Source of the DNA: Akebia trifoliata
Lineage: Eukaryota > Streptophyta > Magnoliopsida > Ranunculales > Lardizabalaceae
Reading direction: 5' to 3'
Length of the DNA: 64,000 nt
Assembly (NCBI GenBank): GCA_017979445.1
Contig: CM030711.1
Location: forward strand, 10,075,221-10,139,220
Shown here one piece after another: positions 13,045 to 25,376 of the stretch (position 1 is its first letter; each line of letters begins with the position of its first letter). The notes beneath the pieces were generated by a model. That model saw only the letters and a list, made by a program, of their open reading frames with translations, did not search any database and was not told the DNA's origin. Made by a program: the position numbers and the translations under genes.

Positions 13045-13073
<29 letters not shown>
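13045..13073. repeat. (TA)n microsatellite between two elements
   Basis: A pure AT run separates copies A and B of the nested-palindrome family. It is the likely insertion target or a by-product of insertion. Confidence 0.85.
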
Positions 13074-13077
<4 letters not shown>

Positions 13078-13451
13078 CGGGTTCCTACGACCCTTATTAC
13101 GACTCACATTGCGACACCGTGTTTTGTCTTATATGGGAAAAAATGTTTGGAATGGGCTGATTTTTTGTGAGGATGATCTCTATGGTGAGGAGATCATCCT
13201 TGCCAAAAATCAGCTCATTATGAAACTTCTAACCCCATGTTTACAAGTTGAAAAATTTTAGACCGTCCAATTTTTGTAAATCAATTTTGATGGGGTTAGA
13301 AGTTTTGGAATGGGATGATTTTTTTCAAGGATGTTCCCTTCATCACAGAGATCATCCTCACAAAAAATCAACCCATTCCAAACCTTTTTGCCCATATAAG
13401 ACAAAAACGGTGTCGTAATGTGAGTCGTAATAAGGGTCGTAGGAACATGAC
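13074..13451. mobile_element. TA-flanked nested-palindrome element, copy B
   Basis: Flanked by (TA)n on both sides. The left end GGGTCGGGTTCCTACGACCC pairs with the complement of the right end (GTCATGTTCCTACGACCC), and pairing continues to the CGACACCG motif. The interior double hairpin (GGCTGATTTTTTGTGAGGAT and its complement) and central GACCGTCCA segment match copies A, C and D. The outer arm of about 60 bases is not shared with them. Confidence 0.85.
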
Positions 13452-15115
13452 ATATATATATATATATGTAACTATTTTGTGAGCTGTTAAAGAGTTTATA
13501 AATGCCTGAAGGGATAGTGCGTCATATCATCCAGAGTGGTGTACTATCTTGGAATGTACGGTAGGGACCATCAAGCTTATACGTGGTATGGATGCGTATG
13601 ATAGTGGAGTCACAACTGGAATCCGGGTTTATTCCTCTTTATCTTTACCAGTAAACTTATAATTTAAAGGTGGTCGTATATGAATGATTTGTATATTTGG
13701 GAATCACATGCACGTCTGATAGGCATAGAAGAAGATGAGTAGTCAGTGATCACTAACAATCTATAGTAGTCGAACATTCTGACACATCGAAAAGAGACCC
13801 ATTGCTTACGGTCATGTCAAACGGCCAACCTGAGCCAGATAAATGGTCAACCAAGCGTGGTAAGTACAACGACTGACCACAAAATCAAGAACTAAAAGTC
13901 AGAGAAAAATTGTAACATCATGTCCCGACTGGGAGCAATCTAGTCGTGAATCCCAGCTCTCTAATTCCAATACTCCACCATTGTGTATTATGTACATGTT
14001 GTTTTATTTTGATATATAAAATGAAATGCATGTTTACTGTTTCCATTTGATCAATTAGATTTGTATAAAAAGAGAATGTTATAGTGAGTACTGCTGATCG
14101 ATGTAATGTGAGTTTTAAAATGTTTAATTGCTCATCCTTGGCTATATGTACTAGTTAATCATAATTTTTTCTGTAAAACTTTGCATATTTTAAAATGATT
14201 CAGTATGTTTATTCGTTCATGTTAGGAGAGGTTATTGGCAGAAATTATTTTCTTTCTTACTGGGTAATCATTGTTACTCACCCTTTTCTTCACCATTTTT
14301 TTAGTTTTTGATTCGGAGCTTGGCGTAGTAGATATAGAACACATGTGAGGACTATCTGGTAGGTCAGATAAATAATTAGAGTCCGTTACCTGGTAAGTAT
14401 TGGGATTATACCCCCTAGTGGTGTCAGTTCATCCAGGTAGTCTTATGATTTCGTCCTGAGCGTTAGGACTTTTGTTAGAGTGAGGAGTTTTGTATAATCT
14501 TATATATTAATTCCTTCTTCCGCACTCTGATCTATATTACGTTATTAGATGTATATAGGCTTCCGCTAGTATTATATTTTGTATGTATATATGCAGGATT
14601 GTACGTCGTTTATCAGGTGCAGGTTGAACGCTTTGGAATGCTAACATAAATAGAGGAGACCATGCTGAAATTTCGAGATGCCACCTAGTACCTCAAGATC
14701 TGACATGGGGATTTGTGTTAGCGTTTGGCGGGGCGCCACAACTTTATTGTTCTTCCTTGATCGATTAACAGCATGTGAATCTCGTATTGAGAAAATCCCA
14801 AAATCAAAATTTCAACAAATAACCAAATCAAAAATCAAAACTTCAACAAAAACCCAAAATCAAAACTTTAACAAACAACCAAATAAAAAATCAAAACTTC
14901 AACAAAAATCTCAAAATCTCAAATAACCAATCGAACTCATTATGGAGAAATCAAATAAAAATTAGAAATCGAACCCTTTTCAACGTCTTTCCTTATTTTT
15001 CTCTTTATCTTCTCTCTATCTCTTCTATCTTTTTTATTTTTTTTCTTGCATAAAGATGGGTCATTAGCCGAATATAGAGAGAGAGAAAAAAAAAGAGATG
15101 GATAGGTTTTGTTGG
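13452..15115. other. Unclassified repeat-like DNA
   Basis: No gene is recognised. The stretch may belong to the same unclassified repeat as 11745-12010. About 14800-14930 is low-complexity sequence rich in AAATCAAAA/CTTCAACAAA units, which gives a spurious Lys/Asn/Gln-rich reading frame. Confidence 0.35.
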
Positions 15116-15214
15116 GTGTATGAGTTGTTTCCTTGGTCCTTAGGTGGACTCTTTAGGGTGTATGAGTTGTTTCCTTGGTCCTTGGGTGGACTCTTTAGAG
15201 TGTATGAGTTGTTT
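15116..15214. repeat. 42-bp tandem repeat, about 2.4 copies
   Basis: The unit begins GTGTATGAGTTGTTTCCTTG and recurs at 15116, 15158 and (partial) 15200 with one or two differences per copy. It lies just outside the LTR-like block. Confidence 0.85.
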
Positions 15215-17544
15215 AATTGTGAAATCGCCTCGACCCTTTTCACTATATAGTGGGTAGGGGTCTGATTTATTAAATGGGGGACTTTAAAAGAAGGGAGTCG
15301 CCACCTAGTTTAGGTCTAGGAACCATAAATAACTCCAAATGAATAATGGGTCGATCCACGGATCAAAGGTATGGGTAAGGGGTCAGATTACGAGTTTCGG
15401 AAGGTGTTAGGCACCGAACCCGCCCAATCAATATGATCGGTCTCTACTACGATCCAAAATCATCCTAAGGTCAACATACAGAGACTACGGTCAAGGTCAC
15501 AGTCCAGTCATCATCATCAATTCATGTTGGGTTTGCCAAACAAATCATATGGCTAAAATTGTCCCAACTGTTACATGATCATTCCGTAAATTCCATAAAA
15601 TATGGAAGGGTTTGAAAAAACCCTGATTAGCTCCATGATCTAACATCAATTAAGAAATCCCACCTGCAAGTATTCCTCAAACTTATCCAAAATAGAAAAT
15701 CATGAGAATGTCCTAAATAGGAAGATTACAAATAGAAACCTGTTAAATTGGGACTTAATATTTCCAAATTAGGAACGTAAAATTTCCCAAATTAGAATTG
15801 GAAGAATGTATGATGAACTCCAAATTAGCAGTTTTTTAAGAAAATGGAATTCTCCCAAAATAGAAGATTTTCGAAGGAATGAAATTTTGAATTAAAAATC
15901 CTCAAATCTATAAACATGAACTTTCTAATATGAAAGTGACGAATCTTCCAAATTGAGAATTGCTAAGATGTAGACTTTCTAAATTAGAAATTTACATACA
16001 AATGATTTTCCAAGATGAACGAAAATTAAAAAAAAAAAAATAATAATGAGAATTCCACATTACCATGCTCATCAAACCGAAGATCAACAAATACCGATGC
16101 CTACGAACTTTACAAATTTGGAGAAGAAATCCACATTCAATCAATTTTCAAAGTAACCAAACGTGCATGCAAGCATAATTTCCAATCTTTTCAAAACAAT
16201 TAATCGACATGCATATTTATCAAGTCAAAGGGTACATTAATCACATGGAATAATTCTAGACTCACCACCAACTCATCCCAAAAATATATTTTTTATCCTC
16301 ATTACAAGAAAATTGAATATCATCATGAGTCATACAAATCAAACTCGGGCACAATGATCATAGCACTTTAACAGTAACAATCTCCTAATACTAACATGCA
16401 AAAAATAAAATATAACAATATCGCCCTAATCCTATCAATATGCAAAAACAAATAAAACCCAGAAAAATGCCTAAGAAAATTATCCTATCCTATCAATATG
16501 CAAAAAGAATAAAATAGAAAATGACACCCACGTGAAACAAACATGTAAAACACGAAAAACATACAAAACAAAGGCATAAAAAAAATATTCTACCAACCTT
16601 ATCAATATGCAAAAAAAATAAATAGAAACATAAAAAAAAAATAAAAAATTCTCCTAACCCTATTAAAAAGCAAACAAATAAGAACATAAAGAAACCTAAA
16701 AATGCTTTTCTAATCCTATTATCATACGATGAATTATGCCATAAAAAGAACAAGAATGAAAATAAAAATGAACCAAAATAAACTTACCTAATAGAGAAAG
16801 ATGACGAGTTGATTCCTTCAGGGAGGACTCAAAGCTTGTGAGTGTTCGCTGTTGCGGGGGTGCGAGGGACGAAGACAGCGACAGAAGCGTTGTAGTAATG
16901 GTGTGAAAAGATTGGGTAGCCAAGGGGCTGTGTTACAGCGCTTTGAATAGTTGTGCTACAGCGCTGTGAATGCAGCAAGAGCGTTGGAAACGTTGCGGGC
17001 CGAGAGAGATGAGTGTGCCAAAAATGATGGTCAAGATGGGCAGAACGTCCCTGATGCAGCAGCTAGGTAAGGAGGAAAGGAGGCTGAAAGGGACGTTGGG
17101 CAGCAAGGGGACTGTTAGGAGATAGAGATAGAGAAGGGGGCGTTGCAGTGAGTTAACCAAAAGATGTGAAATGTTATGGGGGCTGTGTTGAACGTGAGAG
17201 AAAGGAGTTAGGGTTGAAAGCTATTGCAGGTTTATGGAGATGATGGAGAGGGCAGCAAGAGGACGTTAAAAGGAGACTGAAACCATATTAATGGGAGGCT
17301 AAACAGTGATTTTTTTATGCTGGTTTCAATGGTGGAGAAAAAACGGAGGTATGTGGGTGGTTTTAATGGCAGAAAATCGAAGAGGAGAGGAGGTATTTGG
17401 GGCTGTTGCTGGGGCAGTAGGTATGCACTGGTACGTCCTCTTCCTTCTATTCTTCTTCTTCTTCTCTTATTCTTCTGTTTGATCTCTTATCGTTCTTCAC
17501 TTATTCGATTGTGTGGGTCATCCCAAAACTCAGGGAGGGAGATG
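15215..17544. mobile_element. LTR-like repeat, first segment
   Basis: Contains GGGAGTCGCCACCTAG and GGAAGGTGTTAGGCACC, motifs I associate with widespread plant LTR retroelements. These are followed by AT-rich and GA-rich stretches. The part near 16800-16850 resembles the reverse complement of 55850-55900, placing both in one repeat family. The segment ends at the CACTA insertion at 17545 and appears to continue at 29704. No open gag or pol frame is present. Confidence 0.55.
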
Positions 17545-17814
17545 CACTACGTCACAAACGGTTAAAAACGACTAAATAATGCGGAATAAACGACGGACTA
17601 AAGCCGTCGTTTATGTACGACGGTTTCCACCCATTGTTTAACCCCTAATGACGTTTATAATAGTCGATTATAAACGACTAATCTAATCCGTCATTTAATT
17701 AGTATAAGTGTCACTGTTGCCACACCAACGTTTACTAATATTACACCGATTGGTGTGGCGTTAATAAAAATAGAGTACCACTATTGCCGCACCAACTTTA
17801 CCAAAGCTGATTTG

Positions 17815-18110
17815 CGATTTCTTCTCTCTATCTTCTTCTTCGAAAAAAAAACCCTAGCGTTTAGAACAAATCGCATATTTCTTCTCTCGTTTATATCTTC
17901 TTCTTCTTAAAAAAACCGTAGAGTTTTAAATCTCAGAGAACAAATCGAATTTCTTCTCTCCCGATTTCTTCTCTGTACCTTCTTCCTCGAAAAAAAACCC
18001 TAGAGTTTAGAACAAATCGCATTTTCGATTGCTTCTCTCATTCATATCTTCTTCCTCTTAAAAAAATCCGTAGAGTCTTAAATCTCTAAAGAACAAATCG
18101 CATTTTCGAC
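17815..18110. repeat. Imperfect tandem duplication in the CACTA 5' region
   Basis: Two copies of about 145 bases, each with TTCTTCTCTC stretches, an AAACCCTAG motif, TTTAGAACAAATCGCAT and a second AAATCTC block. They lie just inside the subterminal repeats, where the transposase promoter or leader would be. Confidence 0.75.
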
Positions 18111-21100
18111 TTGTTCTCGATTTCTTCTCTCGCGATTTCAGTTTTGGACTTGCGAAACCAGGCGTGGTTCGCGCGGTAGTTCTCTCTCTCTCGGGCATAA
18201 TGTTTTCTACATCCATTTGGTAATCTTCTTTGATTATTGTTTAATGTTTAGTAATTTATTCGATTCCGTTGGAGAGCTTCTAATAGAAATCTGATTTGTT
18301 CTTCAATTATTTTATTGTTTTTTAATTTTAATATTTGCTTTGATTGATATTTGATACACCATTAGTCAAATTTTTAAAGAAAGTTTAATCGCCAGAGAAC
18401 AAAATGCAGATAAGTTGAAAACAAATTAGGTCATCTGTTGTTTTCAGAAAGAAGATTTATTGGATTTCGTGTTTTATCTGAATAGATTGTCATTCCACAG
18501 ATGTTGATTGATCACTTCTTAACCTTTATTTATTTGCAGATCTTGAAGTTCTATAACGGATTCTGCGATTTCAGTATTGATTCGAAGGTTCGCTCATCGT
18601 TGGTTCTACTCATCTCTTGAGGCTCAGTAGATTGAGCTTGTTTGTTTGATCTGGTTGGATATCTTCTCGATTTCTTGGTATGATTTTAACGATCCTCACT
18701 GATTTCTTTTAGTTTTTGAGACCTCAATTGATGAGGTCTAATCCCTGCTTATAAACAACATATAAGATAGAAAATCTTAAAGTAGACCATCCTTAGGATT
18801 CACCAAATGCAAAGTGAGGTAACAAAACATCAAACCATTTCAATAGTTCTAAATTTTTATACTTCGATTCATGTGCTCTTGAAAGTTGAGATGGCTCTTT
18901 CTATAATACTAATTTGTGTAGGTTTCCTCTGTAAGATAAAGAGTTGATGTCTCTTTATAAGGGTCCCCTTTTAGAGACTCAAACAAACTTCTAGTGTTCT
19001 AAAACAGTGCTCTTGACAGATTACACAAGTTCTAACTAATGAGCTGATGTCAGTCGATTCTGAATCTTCTTCTATTGTTACACAACCTGAGGTCTATGAA
19101 AGGCATTACTAACTCTGTTCATACTGTTGTTTTCAATTGTTTTATTTCTATACGTATTATAGCTAATAATTGATGTAACAAGTACCAACTGAAAATTGAT
19201 TTATGATGAAAATAGTACTGTTTCAAAAGTTCTCACACGAGATCTCTAACAAATTAACACCCATATAAAATTTGATATCTTGTAAATTTGAACCAAGCTA
19301 ATAATTGATGTACCGAGTAAGGAAAAAAAAAAACCCTTCTTTACCAATAAAACCACCATGAATGGGACTTGAATATATCTTAAACAGGACTATATCTCAT
19401 CCAGAGAGTAATTCACCTTACACCAATTTTTATTGCAACGCAATGTGGTAATGAATCATGATACCATATAGAGTCCCTCGGGTAAAATTTAGATCCAAAC
19501 TAAAGTGGCCGTGGCATCCATGGCTACTTAGGAGAAGTGGTGTATCTACTCTCTTATATTGTTAAAATTAAGTAAGAGACTGTTTAGTAGTTAATAAGTG
19601 TGGTTCTCTTGTCTATGACTCTTGTTAAAAGTTGGTTTGATCTCTCTTGAATGTTTTATTTAAGAGACTCTTATGTGTAATGTGAAAATTGATGATCAAC
19701 AAATGCACCATGGAGAATGATTGATGACCAAAATATGTTGATTATCTAAAAATTAATTAATAAGTCAACTATTAATTGATAAATATCTAATCTGGGGAAG
19801 TGTATAGTATGCCTTAATAGGTGTCTGGTTTTAATTTTATTTATTTTTGGTCTGGGATATTCTGAATCGTAATAAAATTTTGGATGATTTTGAGATATTT
19901 GTTCTGTTCTAGTCGTTGGGGAGTGATACTTGTTAGCATCCATCAAAGTATGTGAGCTAAAAAAACAATTCTCTCCCAACACTTGGCATACTTTCTTGTT
20001 GGACAAGTAGGCTCTGCTTAAATTCTTCCGATCAATTAAACATGCGAATTGCGCATTTCACACCAAGCTATTAAACATAACAAATTAAATTTTAATTTGG
20101 TAAAGTAAGGTTTTGTGACATCTAATTAAGGTTCAATCTTGTTTATGTGAGATATTTTCCATAAATAGAATGTTGTTTTTACATACTATTGAAAAAAAAC
20201 TTACTTGTTTCTAAATTATGACACTTACTCCAATCTTTGAAGTTGCGTGATTGTATCTTTTTACCTAATTTGTAAATATATTTAGTATTACCAAGTATAC
20301 AACCTTTAATTCATTTTTTATTTTATTTGAAATTAAATGTTTTAGTTCTTTAATAATAGCTCACTTTTTGATTTTCTGATTATAATCTTCTGCACTATAT
20401 TTTTGTTTTGGCTCTTTGGTTTTATGTTCTGTTAATTTCCAATTTTTCTCTTAATTTTAATGAACATTGATATTAGTCCTCTAAGGGAAGAATGATTTAG
20501 TAGTCCATGAATGCTTGACACGTGGACCTACAACCCCAAATCAGCCAGTTTGTAGATTTCTAACTCTTGGATTTGAGGTTTTGTAATGTAGTTTGAAACT
20601 TTTGTTATGATCCAACGGCTAGAAATCATCAATCATGAATAAAGTTTGGCTGTGATCCTACCTAAAGTTCTCCTAGACCAAAAAAGTCAACCTAATGGTA
20701 TGATCAGAACCATCCAATCATGTGATGGGTCCATCAACCAAATAAGTTGACTTGGATTTTCAATATGTTTGTTAGAACACAAAGATATATTCAAACTCGA
20801 CATATCTGTTTTGAATCTGAGATCAGGTACCCATATCATCCCTTGATCAGAAGACAATCAGCTTGTTTTTCTCAGCCAATTGGTGTAGGCCTTGTAAAGT
20901 CTTCACTCCTCAGTTGATGTAACTATTAGAAGGTATATCCAAATGGTATTTCATCCTAATATCAAACTCACTCATTACCAAATTAACACCCATAAAAAAC
21001 ATTAATCTGTGCCCAATTTACTCCAAATGGTTTCTGCTATAAATTTTATGTTGTAAGTTTACATTTTGAAGAAACAACATTATGCATTTGGACTGGCACC

Positions 21101-21696
21101 AAGGGTGTGGTATGGTTATTCATTCTTAGAAGCAACCACTTAGTTGTTTTGCAAGAATTTAGCACCACTTGATAAATTATTAGGATTGAGTCTTTGGCTC
21201 AATTGCACACTGCTTCAGGTCATAAATTTGCCTTATCATTCTTCTCCCGCAATTTTGTCCAAAGAAGTTAGTGTAGGACTAGTCTTATCTAAATATAAAT
21301 AGAGGATAGTGGTCCAACCCATCATTGTTGACCAAACCCCAAATCTTTGGGATGAATGATGTGTTGAGGATAAAAATATATTAGAAATGTCTTATATAAT
21401 TGTTATATACTGGTATACTGAACTTCATTTGGTTTCTTCTTTGGTCCCCATTTATTTATTATGTATAGTCTAGTTCTTGTAGTTAAGAGATTCAAATAAG
21501 ACTACTATATGAATTCACTCCTATATGCACAATGTGAAAAGTTTTGTGCATGGATAAGGAGAAAGGATAATTAGTAGCAAAAATTTGAGATGAAGAATGA
21601 TTTTATTTTATTTTGTTTAGCAGGGTGGGTAGAAAAATCCAGGATTTTCATATTTCAAAAAATACAACAAACGCGTCGTTATTGAATACCTAGAAG
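18111..21696. other. CACTA leader region, no coding sequence recognised
   Basis: About 3.6 kb of AT-rich sequence lies between the subterminal repeats and the TNP2 start. It may hold leader exons and introns. I see no conserved reading frame on either strand. Confidence 0.4.
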
Positions 21697-24600
21697 ATGT
21701 CTTCGAAGCCCGTACCCCCAAGTAAGACATGGATGACTGCGCCAAGGCTTTCTGTTGAATACTTGGAAGGAATTAATTCATTTTTTGATTTCATAAAGGC
21801 TAATAAATATAAATTAGGGGATGATGATTGGTATTGTTGCCCTTGTGTGAAGTGTCGTAATTTGATCGGGGGGAAGAAAACGATAAACGATATTCGCACT
21901 CATTTGATTTGTGATGGTATAGATACATCTTACATTACATGGATCCATCATGGAGAAATTCATCCTAGAAGTTGTGCAAACATTGTGGACAATACACTTG
22001 CTAGTGATCATATTGAAGATGTAGTCCCGAACATGGCTGACATGGTAAATGATGCTCAAGCTTATATGGGATCTAGTACATCTATATATATGGATGAAAT
22101 TGATGATGTAGATGATGTTCAAGTTGAGAATGATTCTTCAGAGAATATTCAGTACGAGAAGTTGATGGAAGAAGCGTTACAACCCTTATATCCATCGTGT
22201 CGAATTGGTGATACAAAATTATCGGTGAGAGTTGAATTACTGAGTATGAAGGTTAGACATCAATGGTCTAATAGGAGTTTCACAGAATTGTTACAATTAA
22301 TCAAAAGAATTTTACCAAAGGAGAACACTTTACCTGATAGAACCTTCATTGCTAAGAAGATGATCAAGTCTTTGCGTATGAAGCACGAGATTATTCATGC
22401 ATGTCGTAATGATTGTATGCTATACTGGAGAGAAAATGAAAATAAAGACAATTGTCCTACGTGTGGTGAAAGTAGATGGAAACCGATGAACCCATTAAAA
22501 TCAAGAAGCTCACGTATACCTTGGAAAAAGTTGAGATATTTTCCGTTAACACCAAGGTTGCAAAAAATGTATAGTGTACCGTGGATTGCAGAAAACATGA
22601 CATGGCATGCAAATCCTGACTTAGTATCGAACATATTAACCATGAATCACCCAAAAGATTCTTCTTGTTGGAAACAAGTAAATCGTAAATGGAGTAATTT
22701 TGGTGATGAGGCACGTAATATTCGGTTGGGGCTTGCAACTGATGGATTCAATCCTTTTGGAAACAATAATAACTCTTATAGTTGTTGGCCTGTTATGATT
22801 GTTCCATACAATCTTCCTCCATCGTTATGCATGCGAAAGGAGTTTACTATCTTAACATTATTGATTCCGGGAAAGAAAGGTCCAGGATACGATATTGATG
22901 TCTACTTGCAACCATTGATTGCAGAGTTGAAGGAATTATGGTCCACAGGAATTATAACGTATGACTCTTACACTAAGAGTATGTTCAACATGAAAGCAAT
23001 TTTGTTATGGGCCATACACGATTTTCCAGCATATGGTCATTTGTCAGGTTGTAAGACCGCAGGAAAGTATGGTTGCCCTGTATGTAGTGAAAAAACAGAA
23101 TCAATATGGCTAAAACATGGGAAAAAATTTGCTTACATGGGGCATAGAAGATTTTTATCAGATTCGAGACATCCATTCAGGAGCCAAAAATCACAATTTA
23201 ATGGGCATGAGGAATATGGGAAACATCCTTTACGTTTGAGTGGTGTTGAAGTATTGAACAAAATGGAAACTATTCAGACTAACTTCGGAAAGGTAAAAGA
23301 CAACAAAAAGAAAAGGTCCGCGAATCAGAATGAATCTACTGCATGGTCAAAGAGATCGATCCTTTTTGAATTGCCGTATTGGAAGGTGCGTTAGGATTAT
23401 CTTTCTAAACATTAATGTAATGCGGTATAATATTAATTTATTCATGCTGACATATGTTTTGTCAATCTATAGGATCTACCTATTCGCCACAATTTGGATG
23501 TAATGCATGTGGAAAAAATGTGACAGAAAATCTCTTAGCAACAATCATGAATACAAAGAATAAGACGAAGGACGGTCTTCAAGCTCGTCAAGACCTAAAG
23601 GCTATGAAAATAAGGAAAAAGTTGTGGCCCGTAGAGATGAATGGCAAGTTGATTTATCCAGAAGCTCCTTTCTTATTGTCTCAATCGGAAAAAGAATTAA
23701 TTTGTACAACTTTGTATCATTTGAAGGTTCCTATTGGATATAGTGCAAATTGGAAACATAATGTGAGTTTAGAGGACAACGAATTCAAGAACCTAAAGTC
23801 ACATGATTATCACATCCTTATGCAACAATTGTTACCAGTGTTATTGATGTACGCATTCAAGGGTCATAAGCCATTGCGGGCTGCTATTCAACAATTATCA
23901 ATATTTTTCAATGTCTTATGTTCGAAGATTATTAATCGTGTGGAACTTTCGAAGATGAAAGATCAAATTGTTGAAACACTATGTGTGTTTGAAAAGTACT
24001 TTCCTCCTTCTTTTTTTGTTTCCATGACACACCTTGTTGTACACTTGGCGGAGGAGGTGCAAGTTTGCGGACCCGTTAGATATCGATGGATGTATCCTTT
24101 TGAGCGGTAAATAAAATTTTAAATTAATGAGTTTATTTTTATAATTAAATTTTGCGTCAATCTAATATATGATTCATGTATTAGGAAGATGAAAACATAT
24201 AAGCGATATGTGGTGAATCAGACATATCCAGAAGGATGTATTACAGAATGTTACCTTATGGATGAATCAATGATGTATGCCATGAATTACATATTCAATG
24301 GGGAAAGAGGAAGTCATATGAAAGCGAGGAATACGTTCATGGATGTTGATGGTGAATGTGCTTATCCTATTGATAAAAGAGGGAAGGTTTTTCTTCTTGA
24401 AAATGTACAGTACCAGCAAGCGCTCAAATGGGTACTACGTCAATCAATTGAAAATGTTGAGTGGGAAAAGTAAGGAAAATTATTATTTTACTACATACTT
24501 GTTTTGTTATGATGGTTTATAGTTCATAATGTATGAATGTTGCATTTATATGCAGAAATTACACTACCTACGTTCAAAGCCACGTATCTAGTTGTCAAAC

Positions 24601-25279
24601 TCAAAGAAGTAATTCAAGAATAGAAAAGCCAATGGATTACATACCTTGGCTTAGACAACAATTACAGAATGAGGAGAACTTTACCTTGAAAAGGCTTGTT
24701 GATGGTCCAAAATTTGAAGCTATTTCATATAGTTCATACAAGGTAAATGGGTATGTATTTTGTACAGCGGATTCAGAAATGAACAAAACAACACAGAACA
24801 GTGGGGTCTCTATGAAGGCTGTGACTAGCTTCAGGTCAAGTGTCAGGGATAAGAACGTTGTTAATAAAGAAGTTACTTACTATGGAATTGTCAAACAAAT
24901 CTTAGAGTTGGATTATCATGATTTTAGAATACCGATATTTTATTGTGATTGGGTTCGTATAGAAGACACAAACGGATATATAGTTGATCCAGAAACGAAC
25001 TTGATTTATGTTAATTTAGGGAGATTACAGAGAACTACAAGAGAAGTTGATGAGCCATTTATTCTTGCTTCTCAAGCAACTCAAGTATTTTATTGCAAAG
25101 ATTGTAGTAGGCCTACAGAAGATTGGCATGTTGTCTTGGAAGTTCCAAAGAGATTGGATCTAGATGTTGATTCTTATGAAGATCCCTTAGTATTTGAGGC
25201 AAGAATGAATGGAAATTCATCAGCATCATTACTACAAGAAGATATCATAGAATATGATAACATGGATGAAGATGAATGA
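21697..25279 (+). CDS. CACTA transposase, TNP2 type, with one-base frameshift
   Basis: Four exons: 21697-23382 (donor at the TATTGGAAG|GTGCGT junction), 23473-24106, 24185-24469 and 24556-25279; all junctions after the first were checked for phase. The N-terminus has a transposase-associated domain (CPCVKCRN and THL.C.GI motifs, about residues 10-90). Exon 1 then carries the TNP2 core (GLATDGFNPFG, FNMKAILLWAIHDFPAYG, GCPVC). Exon 2 has the DUF4218 region (HLVVHL, RWMYPFER), and the last exon the DUF4216 region (FYCDWVR). Exon 2 opens in the expected DLPIRHNLDVMHVEK frame, but the A run at 23513-23518 is one base short, so the following TENLLA is in another frame. The protein is therefore probably inactive here, unless the run is a sequencing or allelic difference. 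Confidence 0.88.
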
Positions 25280-25376
25280 AAATGTTTGTAAGCATGCATT
25301 TAATTTATTTATTTTTATTGTCATTGCCTTTATTTAAATTACTTGACTTGAAAATACTATTTGTGATTCCAGCACT

